This document shows, piece after piece, positions 1 to 9,761 of a DNA stretch of 64,000 nucleotides. Source of the DNA: Cytophagales bacterium (lineage in GTDB: Bacteria; Bacteroidota; Bacteroidia; Cytophagales; Cyclobacteriaceae); contig JAKSDQ010000180.1 of NCBI GenBank assembly GCA_022360015.1, positions 87,632-151,631 of the forward strand. The letters are read 5' to 3'. Both the position numbers and the translations under genes were made by a program. The notes beneath the pieces are model-generated. The model ran no database searches, was not told the origin of the DNA, and was given only the letters and a program-made list of their open reading frames with translations. How positions within the stretch are numbered: position 1 is the first letter of the stretch; the number at the start of each line of letters is the position of its first letter.

Positions 1-3
1 TCT

Positions 4-2259
4 ATGTGGAAAAAAGTAGCTTTTATAACAGTAGGATCCATATTTCTGCTCACTTTTGTTCATTTATATTTCATTGCTCAACTAAAACTGGACTACGATT
101 TCGAAAGCTTTTTCCCTATAGGGGATGAAGACCTCACCTACTATCAGGAATTCCGGGAAAAATTTGAAAACGACAATGATTACCTTTTAATCGGATTTCA
201 AAATGATCCGGGAATTTTTGCTTCTTCCTTTCTGCAAAAAGTGGACAGCTTCACTACCGATCTGGAAAATCACAAGAGTGTGTTGAGCCTGGCCTCTCCC
301 ACCAGACTTTTTAATCCGGTGTTTTCCCCTGCCGGTTTGTTTAAAATCCCCGTGCTCCATATTAATGAACCGGACAGGTACAAGCAGGACAGTACACGGA
401 TATATGAGGAAGGAAAATGGGTAGGTTCTTTTTTTGCCGAAGATGGCAAAGCCCTGGCGTTATTGCTCAAACACACACCCATGATCCTGAAACCGGAGGG
501 CGATTCGCTGGTAGCTGACATAGAGTACCTGGCCGGAAAATATCAACTATCACCCCTGTTTCTGGCCGGAAAGGCAAAAGCCCAGGGTGTATATATCGAC
601 AAAATGAAGTTTGAGCTGATTGTGTTTCTGAGTATTTCTGTGGTATTGGTGACCTTGTTCCTGATCGTTGCCTACCGTTCTGTCTGGAATGTCATCGTAC
701 CTTTGGTAGTGGTTATGCTTTCGGTGATCTGGATACTGGGGGTGATGGGCATATTCAACAAGCCGCTGGATGTGATGCTGGTGTTGTTGCCTTCGATTAT
801 GTTTGTGGTGGCGATGTCAGATGTGGTGCATATTCTCACCAAATACATTGAGGAACTGCGGGCCGGGCTGAACCGGCTGCAAGCATTAAGAATCACACTT
901 AAGGAAGTAGGCCTGGCCACATTTTTGACCTCTTTGACCACGGCAATTGGTTTTCTCACCCTCTTTACGGCCAGTATTAAACCCATCAGGGAATTTGGAC
1001 TGTATACGGCCATTGGTGTTTTTGTGGCTTTTTTACTGGCATTTTCCCTGTTACCGGCTATTTTAATGCTGATTAAAAAACCTCCGGTAGTCGACAATGA
1101 AAAAAACCGCAGGCGCTGGCTGCTGCTGCTAATGAAAGCTTTTAATGCCGTACTGAACAACTACCGCACTATATTCTATGTGTCTCTCGTGATCATAGCC
1201 GTAGCCCTGATCGGCATTTCCAGAGTTGAGATCAACACATTTTTGCTCGAAGATATACCTGAGGATGATCCGTTGAGAAAGGAATTCATTTTTTTTGATA
1301 ATAAATTCGGCGGTTACAGACCCCTGGAAATAGCCATTAAGGTCAAAGATACCAGCAGGAATATCTTTGACTGGGAGATATTGGAACAACTGGAAAAAGT
1401 GGAAACCTATTTGACTGACCAATACGAGGCCCGTAATATTATTTCGCCTTTGCAGGCAATTAAATCATTGAACCAGGCCGTTAACGGAGGGCTGACACAA
1501 TATTTCAGATTGCCCGATGACAATAATGGCCGGAAAAAAATCCAAAAGAACCTGCGTTATTTAAAAAGCAACAACGCTGATCTGAAACTTTTTGCCGATG
1601 ATTACAGAACATCGAGAATCAGTGGCAAAATAAAAGACATTGGCAGCAAGATGTCACTGGAGAGAAATACAAGGCTCGAAGCATTTTTCCGGTCAAATGT
1701 TGATTCCAGCCTGGTACAATTAAAAATCACAGGAACGTCATTACTGATTGACAAAAACAATCAATACCTCACCCAAAACATGATAGAGGGCCTGGGAATT
1801 GCCTTTTTGGTGATTGCTGCGATTGTTGCGTTGCTGTTTCGTTCGGTGAGGATGATAATTATTGTATTGATCCCGAATGTAATTCCATTGATCGTTGTGG
1901 CGGCAATCATGGGGTATTCCGGCATCACCCTGAAACTATCCACATCCATTATTTTCACAATCGCCTTTGGCATTGCCGTTGACGATACCATTCATTTCAT
2001 CAGTAAGCTGAAACTGGAACTGGATAAAGGAAAATCACTGCTCTACGCTTTAAAAAGAACTTATCTTTCCACAGGAAAGGCTATTATTATCACCACCATA
2101 ATTTTGGCCGGCGGCTTTTTAACCCTTATTCTATCCGGTTTCGGAGGTACTTATTACACTGGGCTTCTGGTCAGCCTGACCCTGGTGCTGGCGGTACTGG
2201 CAGATTTAATCCTTCTACCTGTCTTGTTGATCATGTTTTTCAAAAAAAACAAGGGTTGA
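4..2259 (+). CDS. MMPL/RND-family exporter (HAE3-like)
   Basis: A 751-residue inner-membrane protein with the duplicated RND plan. There is one N-terminal membrane helix (about residues 4-24), a periplasmic loop, a five- to six-helix bundle (about 205-360), a second single helix (about 388-408), a second loop and a final helix bundle (about 605-748). The helix segment GIAVDDTIHFISKL near residue 660 is typical of MMPL/HAE3 transporters, which export lipids, hopanoids or other hydrophobic molecules using the proton gradient. The length is normal for single-chain HAE3 members. The ATG at position 4 gives a sensible start, but only three bases precede it, so a longer N-terminus cannot be excluded. 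The next gene follows 51 nt downstream on the same strand. The substrate is unknown. Confidence 0.85.
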   Translation: MWKKVAFITVGSIFLLTFVHLYFIAQLKLDYDFESFFPIGDEDLTYYQEFREKFENDNDYLLIGFQNDPGIFASSFLQKVDSFTTDLENHKSVLSLASPTRLFNPVFSPAGLFKIPVLHINEPDRYKQDSTRIYEEGKWVGSFFAEDGKALALLLKHTPMILKPEGDSLVADIEYLAGKYQLSPLFLAGKAKAQGVYIDKMKFELIVFLSISVVLVTLFLIVAYRSVWNVIVPLVVVMLSVIWILGVMGIFNKPLDVMLVLLPSIMFVVAMSDVVHILTKYIEELRAGLNRLQALRITLKEVGLATFLTSLTTAIGFLTLFTASIKPIREFGLYTAIGVFVAFLLAFSLLPAILMLIKKPPVVDNEKNRRRWLLLLMKAFNAVLNNYRTIFYVSLVIIAVALIGISRVEINTFLLEDIPEDDPLRKEFIFFDNKFGGYRPLEIAIKVKDTSRNIFDWEILEQLEKVETYLTDQYEARNIISPLQAIKSLNQAVNGGLTQYFRLPDDNNGRKKIQKNLRYLKSNNADLKLFADDYRTSRISGKIKDIGSKMSLERNTRLEAFFRSNVDSSLVQLKITGTSLLIDKNNQYLTQNMIEGLGIAFLVIAAIVALLFRSVRMIIIVLIPNVIPLIVVAAIMGYSGITLKLSTSIIFTIAFGIAVDDTIHFISKLKLELDKGKSLLYALKRTYLSTGKAIIITTIILAGGFLTLILSGFGGTYYTGLLVSLTLVLAVLADLILLPVLLIMFFKKNKG

Positions 2260-2310
2260 ACAAATCGGTTTAGGCAAAATTTTGTAATTTAAAGTATTAG
2301 GCTTTAGATC

Positions 2311-3375
2311 ATGCGTAAAAAAGTCCGAACTTATTGCTTCCTTTCGGGACTGGTAGTTTTTCCTTTTTTATTTATCTACCTGTCAAACAATGAAAAAAAA
2401 AGGGTTAATTTATTTATCAAAGGCGTTAACCTGGAAGCACCGCCCAGCCCTTTCGATTCGATGGCATTGAAAAATATTAAAGATATACAGGCTAATTGGA
2501 TCTCCATCATACCTTATGCCTTTACTTCAACTGAAAGCCCACGGTTTTATTTTGATGGGAAAAGGCAGTGGTGGGGCGAAAAAAGTGAAGGGGTGGTAGC
2601 GAGTGTGGAAATGGCACAGCAATTGGGTTTGAGCGTAATGATAAAACCCCACTTATGGGTAAAAGGACAAGGTTGGGCCGGCGATTTTGTGCCGGATGAT
2701 GAAGAAAAGTGGCTTATCTGGGAAGAATCCTACCAAAAATACATGCTCAACTATGCGAAAATCGCCGCAAAGTACCAGGTGCCCCTGCTATGCATCGGCA
2801 CAGAATGCAGGAAATCGGCAATTTCCAGGTCATTTTTTTGGAAAAACCTGATCGCCAGGGTCAGGGAAATCTACCCAGGCCAACTCACCTATGCCGCCAA
2901 CTGGGATAATTACCGGCATATCACCTTCTGGGACCAACTGGATTTTATAGGTATAGATGCTTACTTTCCATTAGGTAATCAAAAAACACCTTCTGTATCA
3001 CAGTTGAATGAATACTGGAAGCAACCTTATGAGGAAATCAGGCAACTGTCAAAAAAAGTAGATAAGCCTGTTATTTTCACTGAATACGGCTACAAGAGCA
3101 TAGATTATGCAACCATTGGGCATTGGAAGGTAAATCCGGATACATTATCGGTTAACATGGACGGCCAGTTAAACGCCTATGAGTCCATTTACCAGACTTT
3201 CTGGTACGAGCCGTGGTTTAAAGGTGGCTTTTTATGGAAATGGCACATTTATGAATCAGGGAAAAGAAGGAATGTCAATTCAGGCTTCACACCTCAGAAC
3301 AAGCCAGTTATACAGGTAATTCAAAAATGGTTCCGGGATGCCCAACCTAAGAAAAAGAAACAATGGAGTGGTTAG
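2311..3375 (+). CDS. GH113-like glycoside hydrolase, membrane-anchored or secreted
   Basis: This 354-residue protein has an N-terminal hydrophobic segment (about residues 8-25) and a TIM-barrel glycosidase fold resembling family GH113 and related beta-mannanase-like proteins. Two glutamates sit where the catalytic pair of clan GH-A enzymes is expected: E165 in IGTECRK (acid/base) and E258 in IFTEYGYKS (nucleophile). Aromatic stretches such as QWWGEK, and GGFLWKWH near the C-terminus, fit sugar subsites. It likely acts outside the cytoplasm on a beta-linked glycan. It is 51 nt downstream of the MMPL exporter and could share its transcript. The family call is from recognised motifs; the substrate is not predictable. 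Confidence 0.75.
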   Translation: MRKKVRTYCFLSGLVVFPFLFIYLSNNEKKRVNLFIKGVNLEAPPSPFDSMALKNIKDIQANWISIIPYAFTSTESPRFYFDGKRQWWGEKSEGVVASVEMAQQLGLSVMIKPHLWVKGQGWAGDFVPDDEEKWLIWEESYQKYMLNYAKIAAKYQVPLLCIGTECRKSAISRSFFWKNLIARVREIYPGQLTYAANWDNYRHITFWDQLDFIGIDAYFPLGNQKTPSVSQLNEYWKQPYEEIRQLSKKVDKPVIFTEYGYKSIDYATIGHWKVNPDTLSVNMDGQLNAYESIYQTFWYEPWFKGGFLWKWHIYESGKRRNVNSGFTPQNKPVIQVIQKWFRDAQPKKKKQWSG

Positions 3376-3427
3376 GTGGAAACAGGGGTTACTTAAGCCG
3401 GATTTCTGAAGATATTACGGCTATCGA

Positions 3428-4027
3428 TCAAAGGTTTTCCAATATTTTTTGTACAGTAGCCCTTTTGGTGTGATCAGGGTCGAAGAAGGCATAGACAATC
3501 ATACCATCCTGATTGATGATGTAGGTGGCAGGAACCGGGAGATTAGCACCATTACTTCCATTGGCAGCCTCCAGGTCAATACCGGTTTTTTTGTAACGCT
3601 TTAGCACCGAGGCTTCCAACTTATATGCCACGTCATAGGCTTTCATGATGCAAAGATTTTGATCGTGGATGATCCTGAATTCCGCGTTGGTTTTTTCTAC
3701 CGTTTTGCCTATACTCTCAACTGTTTCCGGCGTTACAGCTATGACGGTGCCTCTCAGTTCATTGATCAATTTCAGCGAATCTTGCAGTTGCATCAGTTGT
3801 TTATTACAATAAGGACACCAGGCGCCTCTGTAAAACATTAATACCACCGGCCCTCTTTTCAGAAGTTTCTTTAAACTTATCTTATTACCAAGATAATCTA
3901 CTGTATTGAAGTCCGGTGCCTTTTCCCCAATCTTCAACCCGCCAGGCTCAGTTTGACCCACTTCCTGCCCATTACCGGAAAGCGCAACAAGCAAAATTAG
4001 TAAAACCGATACGGTGGACCTAAGCAT
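3428..4027 (-). CDS. AhpC/TSA-family peroxiredoxin-like protein, exported
   Basis: A 199-residue thioredoxin-fold protein with a signal peptide (hydrophobic run at residues 5-16, likely cleavage near residue 20). The motif FYRGAWCPYCNKQL carries C71 and C74, a CxxC pair in the position of the AhpC/TSA peroxidatic region. This WCPYC form is usual in peroxiredoxin-like proteins of Bacteroidota. It probably reduces peroxides or acts as a thiol oxidoreductase in the periplasm. It is convergent with the GH113-like gene, with 52 nt between the two stop codons. The exact reductant is unknown. Confidence 0.8.
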   Translation of the reverse strand: MLRSTVSVLLILLVALSGNGQEVGQTEPGGLKIGEKAPDFNTVDYLGNKISLKKLLKRGPVVLMFYRGAWCPYCNKQLMQLQDSLKLINELRGTVIAVTPETVESIGKTVEKTNAEFRIIHDQNLCIMKAYDVAYKLEASVLKRYKKTGIDLEAANGSNGANLPVPATYIINQDGMIVYAFFDPDHTKRATVQKILENL

Positions 4028-4159
4028 TGGGAAATACTTTAACGGTTTAAATGTACAACTTTATTTCTTCTCGAACCAGATAAAAAAGTGATTTAACATT
4101 TCTTAACAAAAATTTAACTCATCTGCCATGTCCGATAGTCCTTTCATATTTATCCCGGT

Positions 4160-4567
4160 TCAATTACGAGCCCCGTTGAAAGGATACTTACGAAATGTCA
4201 CCCGCCCATTATTTTCTTTATGATAAAACGCGATGCAGGCTTTCTGCCTGGAAGGCAGGACGTTTGGCTTTTGCCAGGATAAAAATGATTCTCCGGGATA
4301 ATCCTCCATAAAAAAATACACTTTGGTACTACCGTACTTGGTGTAAGGTTTGGTAGCCGCATAGGATTCTATGTCCTGCCAGACAGAATCCTGCACATAA
4401 ATAGCATATATCCGGTTGATTGGGCCGGTATTATTTTCATTCCTTAAAAAGGTAATTTCCTTAAATCGGGTAGAAAATCTTTCGTCTCCCGGTTGGTTAA
4501 AAGTAATGTAAACAATCCCCAAAATCAGGGCCGCAAAGGTCCAAACGATGATTTTGTTTATTTTCAT
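4160..4567 (-). CDS. small membrane-anchored or secreted hypothetical protein
   Basis: This 135-residue protein has an N-terminal hydrophobic helix (about residues 7-23) followed by a soluble domain of about 110 residues with mixed charge and several aromatic residues. I recognise no domain. It lies between the peroxiredoxin-like gene and the YceI gene on the same strand. The terminator at 4636-4660 separates it from YceI, so it probably has its own promoter. It carries three prolines and two lysines in a C-terminal basic tail. Function unknown. Confidence 0.6.
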   Translation of the reverse strand: MKINKIIVWTFAALILGIVYITFNQPGDERFSTRFKEITFLRNENNTGPINRIYAIYVQDSVWQDIESYAATKPYTKYGSTKVYFFMEDYPGESFLSWQKPNVLPSRQKACIAFYHKENNGRVTFRKYPFNGARN

Positions 4568-4635
4568 AATAGCTTTTCTACGTAACTGTCATTCATCCAA
4601 CAAATGGGCGGGGATTAAGTTGGTTGATATAAAAT

Positions 4636-4660
4636 AAAACCACCTCTCGGAGGTGGTTTT
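4636..4660 (-). terminator. intrinsic terminator of the YceI gene
   Basis: A perfect 10-bp stem AAAACCACCT / AGGTGGTTTT closes a five-base loop, which can shorten to three bases with one further C-G pair. Read on the minus strand, the hairpin is followed by TTTTATTTT, so it ends the YceI transcript. The A/T-rich flanks on both sides could also make it bidirectional. Confidence 0.8.
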
Positions 4661-4713
4661 TCTTCAACACAATTCCAAACAGTTAAATATATTTGCGCTA
4701 ATAGTTTTCGTTT

Positions 4714-5358
4714 TTATTTATTGGCCACCAACGAAACCTCCATCTCTATGTCATCATAAATCGCCTTGTCACCGAGATTTTCGAAGAAACTGCCGGACTG
4801 AAACTTGACATTGTATTTGGCCCTGTCAAATGTCATCTTCGCCAAAGCATTTACTGTATTTCCATTGCCCTCTATTTTAGCTGGAAATGAAAGTGGATGG
4901 GTAATGCCTTTAATAGTCAGATCCCCGGCAATTTTATAGTTGTTGTCACCCTTTTTTTTCCGGGAAACTGAAGTAATTTTAAAGGTAGCCTTGGGATGAC
5001 TCTTTACAGAAAAGAAATCATCTGATTTCAGGTGCCCCACCAATTTGGCATTCTTCTTCTTGTCTGTCAAATCGATGTTTTTGATGGTGGTCATATCCAG
5101 TTCGAATGTGCCCCCGGTTAATCCATTTCCATCAAATTCCAGTGAACCGGAAGCCAGTTCTACTGTTCCGTTGTGGCTGGAAGTGACTTTTCTCCCCAGC
5201 CAGGTAATTTTGCTTGATTTTACATTCGCTTCATAAATTCCCGCTTCTATCTTAAGGTCGTTTTTTACGTCAGGCGTTGACTTGTTCACACTGTTAAAAG
5301 TGAATGCTGAAACAGCGATCACTATAACTGATAAAATAATCAAATTAATCTTTTTCAT
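4714..5358 (-). CDS. YceI-family periplasmic lipid-binding protein
   Basis: A 214-residue protein with a cleavable signal peptide (residues 4-20 hydrophobic) and a YceI domain from about residue 40 to the C-terminus. Family hallmarks are visible: SKITWLGRKV, GGTFELDMTTI, HLKSDDFF, KATFKITSV, GDLTIKGITHPLSF and the closing DDIEMEVSLVA. YceI proteins form a lipocalin-like barrel that binds isoprenoid quinones or other hydrophobic molecules in the periplasm. The length fits the family. It is monocistronic, bounded downstream by the hairpin at 4636-4660. Confidence 0.9.
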   Translation of the reverse strand: MKKINLIILSVIVIAVSAFTFNSVNKSTPDVKNDLKIEAGIYEANVKSSKITWLGRKVTSSHNGTVELASGSLEFDGNGLTGGTFELDMTTIKNIDLTDKKKNAKLVGHLKSDDFFSVKSHPKATFKITSVSRKKKGDNNYKIAGDLTIKGITHPLSFPAKIEGNGNTVNALAKMTFDRAKYNVKFQSGSFFENLGDKAIYDDIEMEVSLVANK

Positions 5359-5533
5359 AACGTTTGGTGTTAAATCTTGGCTTTGCTTTCAAAGTTTATA
5401 ATTCAGACGTTAACAAAAAAAATATGTTACGACATTTAATTATAAAATCTAAAAAAATCAGAAAGATGACGTTGCACCCGCCCGAATTTTCTGTAAACAC
5501 GGACAAAAAATGGTCTCCGAAAACAAACCATAA

Positions 5534-5565
5534 AAAAACCCTGGCCTAATCACCAGGGTTTTTTA
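5534..5565. terminator. bidirectional intrinsic terminator
   Basis: A perfect 12-bp stem AAAAAACCCTGG / CCAGGGTTTTTT with an eight-base loop. It lies 16 nt beyond the stop codon of the minus-strand lipoprotein gene that ends at 5582. The A-run on one arm and T-run on the other give a U-tract in either direction. Confidence 0.85.
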
Positions 5566-5581
5566 TAAAGGAATTTTTACA

Positions 5582-6472
5582 TTAGCTGTTTCGATCTCTG
5601 CTTTTATCGGTCAGGTCGACCATCTCACTTTCCCCGTTTTTGGTGATCGTCACAAGATTGTCACACTCCCCATCACCAAAATCTATCAATACCTCCTCAT
5701 CGCCTTTCACCACGGATTTCAAACCCTGAACCGCTATATGCACACCGGCCCTCCTGCATTTTCGTTTATAGATCAGCTTGGAAACTATACCGACTTCGTA
5801 GGCCACACCATCTTTTGTAATACCACTCGCCGCTCCTTCTACATGAAACTCATCATTGACAGGCCTGGATGCCCTGATCCAGGTAAAGGTTTTATTCACT
5901 TCCCGGGTAGCGAATGAACCGTCGGGCCAGGTGGCTTTTCCTCCTTCAAGCAGTTTGTTAAAGCTTAGGTAGTCATGCTCGATCCCTGTAACATTGGTAA
6001 GGGTTTTGGTACCTTCCAGGGCAATACCATTTACCGTATAATCTTCAAGTGTGTACACCCAAATCGCCCCAGGCAAATATTTACGGTCTGTGTAAGTTAT
6101 AATTATCTTCCCGGATCTGATTTTTCCGCCGGGACCTTCACATCCATCGCCAAAATCGATGTTTATCGTTTTATTTTCCGCATCATGGATTATTTCGGCA
6201 CACCTGGTCAATGATTCGTCATCATCCATGGCAGACCTGCCGTTGGTCGCGGCCACTTTATCGTTAGCTTCAAAAACCACATCGTCGGTGTCCTCAAAAT
6301 AACTGTCCAAAACAGCTTCATCGGAAGTAATTGCCGATGAAATTTCTGTTGAGACCAACTCATCGTTGGAATCACAAGCCGTTAACATTAAAAGGAAAAC
6401 TGCTGTCAAGGAGAAAAAAGTGCTTTTTAAAGACCCGAAGGTGAATGCAAAGTTTTTCATGGTATCTATCAT
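5582..6472 (-). CDS. hypothetical lipoprotein
   Basis: A protein of 296 residues, or 292 if it starts at the second ATG at 6460. It has a lipoprotein signal ending in LMLTAC, then an acidic, Ser/Thr-rich linker (about residues 35-85) and a beta-rich region to the C-terminus. Two short segments, INIDFGDGCEG and VLIDFGDGECDN, near residues 102 and 265 look like related repeats around cysteines. I do not recognise a named domain. It is expected at the outer membrane. It has a strong terminator downstream and no operon partner. Confidence 0.7.
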   Translation of the reverse strand: MIDTMKNFAFTFGSLKSTFFSLTAVFLLMLTACDSNDELVSTEISSAITSDEAVLDSYFEDTDDVVFEANDKVAATNGRSAMDDDESLTRCAEIIHDAENKTINIDFGDGCEGPGGKIRSGKIIITYTDRKYLPGAIWVYTLEDYTVNGIALEGTKTLTNVTGIEHDYLSFNKLLEGGKATWPDGSFATREVNKTFTWIRASRPVNDEFHVEGAASGITKDGVAYEVGIVSKLIYKRKCRRAGVHIAVQGLKSVVKGDEEVLIDFGDGECDNLVTITKNGESEMVDLTDKSRDRNS

Positions 6473-6593
6473 TTTAATTCCACATTAATTTTCTAAAGTG
6501 TTTTTAAATTCGAATTCGGACTTTAGATAGCTGTGGTATTAAAAGGTTTAATGAGATAGATATTTTTTTTTGTGAATCTTGCTGGTGCGTTTT

Positions 6594-6794
6594 CTAGTAT
6601 TCTTTAGGCATCAATATCCAAAGGATAATGTAAACAAGCGTGCCGGGAAAGGCGGCGCTTAATATGGAAATGACAACGTACAAGATGCGAACTAAGGTAG
6701 CATCCCATCCAAAATACTTGGCAATGCCTCCACATACACCGCCTAATATTCTGTCATTATTTGTTCTGGTAAGTTTCTGTTGTGTTGTGCTCAT
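6594..6794 (-). CDS. PspC-domain small membrane protein
   Basis: This 66-residue protein is essentially one PspC domain. TRTNNDRILGGVCGGIAKYF is followed by WDATLVRILYVV and a hydrophobic helix ending in IILWILMPKEY. PspC domains are membrane-bound and belong to phage-shock or envelope-stress responses; in Bacteroidota, stand-alone short PspC genes are common. No pspA-like gene lies next to it. The coding sequence follows the usual family length for the minimal domain. Confidence 0.9.
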   Translation of the reverse strand: MSTTQQKLTRTNNDRILGGVCGGIAKYFGWDATLVRILYVVISILSAAFPGTLVYIILWILMPKEY

Positions 6795-6958
6795 TCTGTT
6801 AAATTAATTAATACACTTCAATAAATTCAAATAATATACCAGATATTTTAAATACTTTATTTTCAATAACTTACAAGAAAACAAGCTCGTTATTCAGTAA
6901 AAAATTGTATCGAAAACGGACATTTTTCAAAAGAACCGGTCATACCACTCCTTCCAAT

Positions 6959-7213
6959 TCATTCTTCCAGTTTTTTTACTTTTTGTTTTTCTGTAATTGC
7001 ATCCACCATTTTCAGCCAGATAACTTTTTTACCGGTTTCGAGTGACTGATAATAGTATTGCCCGCCTTCCAGTATCAGCTCACTTTTACCCAGTTCATAC
7101 CTTAAAGACTCCACCTTGTCTCCCACCTGAAGTTGTTTATCATTTAGATCGAATAACTCAGGTAATGAGAGATTTTTTCCATTGTCCGGTCTTTTTTTAA
7201 ATAAATTAAACAT
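6959..7213 (-). CDS. small hypothetical cytoplasmic protein
   Basis: An 84-residue protein with no signal or membrane segment. The body has alternating strands around GDKVESLRYELGKSEL and a GQYYYQSLETGKKV segment, then a basic/acidic tail EKQKVKKLEE. The pattern is that of a small beta-sheet domain, perhaps distantly related to DUF4178-like proteins, but I cannot name it. It is divergent from the sensor kinase at 7363 with 149 nt between the starts. Confidence 0.55.
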   Translation of the reverse strand: MFNLFKKRPDNGKNLSLPELFDLNDKQLQVGDKVESLRYELGKSELILEGGQYYYQSLETGKKVIWLKMVDAITEKQKVKKLEE

Positions 7214-7362
7214 TTTGTTAGTTGAGATAGAAATTTGAAGTTAACTTAATTTACAGCTTTTAGCAAATGTATCTTTACAAGCAGTCCTTTCGTAGGATAA
7301 AAAACCTAAAGTCATATATTTCAGACTTCCGGAATCGCTAATTAACTTATTGAAACCTTTGA

Positions 7363-8931
7363 ATGAAAGGACCATTTCCCAAAATATCTGTAGTCTTAAT
7401 CATCGTCTTCCTGATTCCTGCTGTTTCATACACCGTTTTTGAGATAAATTCTCTGAGTGAAGACGAGGAAATGATCAAAGAAATCTACAATAATCAACTG
7501 GATGCCATCCTGTTTTCGGTGAATCAGTCTTCCAACGACCTCGCTGAAAGCTGGTCAAAAAAGATATTGGCACAGTTAGATACTATCAGTAAGGATAGTG
7601 ACCTGGATTTCCGGAAAATGTTGGAGGAATCCTGGTCTTTGAATGCCATCGTATTATTTAACGATGTTACTTTAAAGGAATGCGGCATTTATTTCAAGTC
7701 CGATACCATTACCAGGGATTCCTACTTGTCGCAACTAAAGAAAAATCTGCTTACTAACAGAGGGAAGGTGGATAAATTAAAAGGTTTCATGGAGAATGGC
7801 TACAGAAAGCTGGAACCATTGGGCCATATAGGGCTGGGTGAGCGTAACTTTTATATCGATAATCTGCTGGTATTTGTGCTGGATCAGGATCAGGATTTCT
7901 TTCAGTACGCTGGAATTCTAATCCACCCACAGTACTTTATTGAGCAGGGCCTGGCGGCCAAAATACAGGCAATAAGCCAGGAAAAGTTTATCATCGCCGC
8001 CATCAACGGTCTGGACAATTCTGTAGTTTACGCCACCGAGCCAACCCCTGATAACCTTAAAGGGCAAAAAAGGGCCTTTTGGTTACTGCCTGACTATTAC
8101 CTGAGCATCATCCTGAAAGGCAAAACCATGGAAACACTGGTACAGGAAAGGGCTACCACCAACATACTTTTATTGATTGGGCTGAATCTGGCGCTTTTTG
8201 CCGGGCTGTGGCTGGTTTATCGAAACCTTAATAAGGCTCTGCAACTGGCCCAGGCCAAATCAGATTTTGTATCTAATGTCTCTCATGAGATCAGAACACC
8301 ATTATCACTCATAAGCATGTTTGCTGAAACCCTACAGATGAACAGGATCAGGGATGAAAACAAAAAAAAGGAATATTACAAGGTAATAGGTCAGGAAGCC
8401 AACCGGCTGGCTGGCATCGTAAACAAAATTCTGAATTTTTCGAAAATGGAGGCTGATAAAAGGGTTTACCACTTCAAAAATGAGGAACTGAATAATATTG
8501 TCGACGATGTGCTGAAGATTTATGAATACCACCTGAAGAATAATGACTTTGTTTACGAAATAATAAAGCAGCAGGATAATCTTCCGGTTCATGTTGACAG
8601 GCCGGCCATCGAGGAAGCGGTCATTAACCTGATTGACAATGCCATGAAATACAGTGGTGAAAACAACTCGATTATTATAAAAACCGGTACCGATGGGGAA
8701 TTTGCCTATGTATCTGTAAAAGATCATGGAATAGGCATCTCCAAGAGCGATAAAATGCATATTTTTGACAAATTTTACCGTGCCGGTAAAGGGGAAATAC
8801 ATAATACTAAAGGGACAGGGCTGGGATTGTCCCTGGTAAAACATATCGTAGATGCACACAAGGGAAAAATTGACCTGATTAGTAACCTGGGCGAAGGCAG
8901 CACCTTCAGGATATTGATACCCAAAATTTAA
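7363..8931 (+). CDS. membrane sensor histidine kinase
   Basis: This 522-residue kinase has a first membrane helix (about 7-27), a sensing domain outside the membrane (about 28-265), a second helix (about 267-287), a HisKA domain and a HATPase domain. The phospho-accepting H308 is in NVSHEIRTPLSL. The N box is NLIDNAMKYSGE, the G1 box DHGIGIS and the G2 box GTGLGLSLVKH. It autophosphorylates in response to an unknown extracytoplasmic signal and passes phosphate to the response regulator that starts 33 nt downstream. The sensing domain has no recognisable fold from sequence alone. Confidence 0.92.
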   Translation: MKGPFPKISVVLIIVFLIPAVSYTVFEINSLSEDEEMIKEIYNNQLDAILFSVNQSSNDLAESWSKKILAQLDTISKDSDLDFRKMLEESWSLNAIVLFNDVTLKECGIYFKSDTITRDSYLSQLKKNLLTNRGKVDKLKGFMENGYRKLEPLGHIGLGERNFYIDNLLVFVLDQDQDFFQYAGILIHPQYFIEQGLAAKIQAISQEKFIIAAINGLDNSVVYATEPTPDNLKGQKRAFWLLPDYYLSIILKGKTMETLVQERATTNILLLIGLNLALFAGLWLVYRNLNKALQLAQAKSDFVSNVSHEIRTPLSLISMFAETLQMNRIRDENKKKEYYKVIGQEANRLAGIVNKILNFSKMEADKRVYHFKNEELNNIVDDVLKIYEYHLKNNDFVYEIIKQQDNLPVHVDRPAIEEAVINLIDNAMKYSGENNSIIIKTGTDGEFAYVSVKDHGIGISKSDKMHIFDKFYRAGKGEIHNTKGTGLGLSLVKHIVDAHKGKIDLISNLGEGSTFRILIPKI

Positions 8932-8964
8932 TCCGCACGTGTTGGAAACAAAATATTATTGTTT

Positions 8965-9654
8965 ATGTCTAAAATACTGATTGTCGAAGATGAGCCCAAT
9001 ATTCGCATGGGATTGACGGATAATCTTCAGTTTGAAGGATATGAAGTCGATATTGCCGAAGACGGAGAAATGGGCCTGAAAATGATTCTGGATGGCAATT
9101 ATAACCTGATCATACTGGATGTAATGATGCCCAAATTGTCGGGATTTGATGTTTGCCGCACTGTGAGGGGTAAAAACATCGACACCCCTATTATTTTGCT
9201 GACTGCCAAAGGCGAGGAAATAGATAAGGTACTGGGCCTGGAGTTGGGCGCAGATGATTATATTACCAAACCATTTAGTCTCCGTGAGCTGCTGGCCAGG
9301 ATCAAGGCCGTTCTGAGAAGAAGCAACACCCCCACACAGGGAACAGGTACTGGCTACGAGGTAACAATTGGCAAACTTTGTGTTAATTTCCAGAGTTACT
9401 CAGCTAAAATAGATGGACAAAACACCAAAATGTCCCATAAGGAATTTGAAATTCTGAAGTTTCTGCTGGCTCATAAAAATGAGACTGTCAGCAGAAATGA
9501 GCTTCTGGAGAAAATCTGGGGATACGAAGAACAGCCGACCACCCGTACGGTCGATAACTTTATTTTAAAACTACGGCAAAAAATCGAAGAAAACCCCAAT
9601 CATCCTGTCATTATTCTAACTGCCCACGGCATTGGTTACAAACTTTTGGCCTGA
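8965..9654 (+). CDS. OmpR/PhoB-family response regulator
   Basis: A receiver domain (residues 1-120) is joined to a winged-helix DNA-binding domain (about 132-228). The acceptor D52 is in LIILDVMMPKLSG, the acidic pocket is EDEPN and the conserved lysine is in ITKPFSLREL. The C-terminal domain carries the trans_reg_C signature RTVDNFILKLRQKI. I place the start at the ATG at 8965 (MSKILIVEDEP), because the two upstream codons would need a TTG start. It is the cognate partner of the kinase just upstream. Target genes are unknown; the protease gene 146 nt downstream is a possible candidate. Confidence 0.92.
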   Translation: MSKILIVEDEPNIRMGLTDNLQFEGYEVDIAEDGEMGLKMILDGNYNLIILDVMMPKLSGFDVCRTVRGKNIDTPIILLTAKGEEIDKVLGLELGADDYITKPFSLRELLARIKAVLRRSNTPTQGTGTGYEVTIGKLCVNFQSYSAKIDGQNTKMSHKEFEILKFLLAHKNETVSRNELLEKIWGYEEQPTTRTVDNFILKLRQKIEENPNHPVIILTAHGIGYKLLA

Positions 9655-9761
9655 AATGACCGGTTTTTTACTTTATATTTAATCCGATGATATTTTTTTA
9701 CAAACCTTTACTGGTGTATGACAACTGATTTATTAAAATCCGGTTTCTTTGAATATAACAC

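Noticed and set aside
5364..5549. 61-codon plus-strand frame between YceI and the lipoprotein gene
   Set aside because: Its end lies inside the bidirectional terminator and its composition is that of A/T-rich noncoding DNA.
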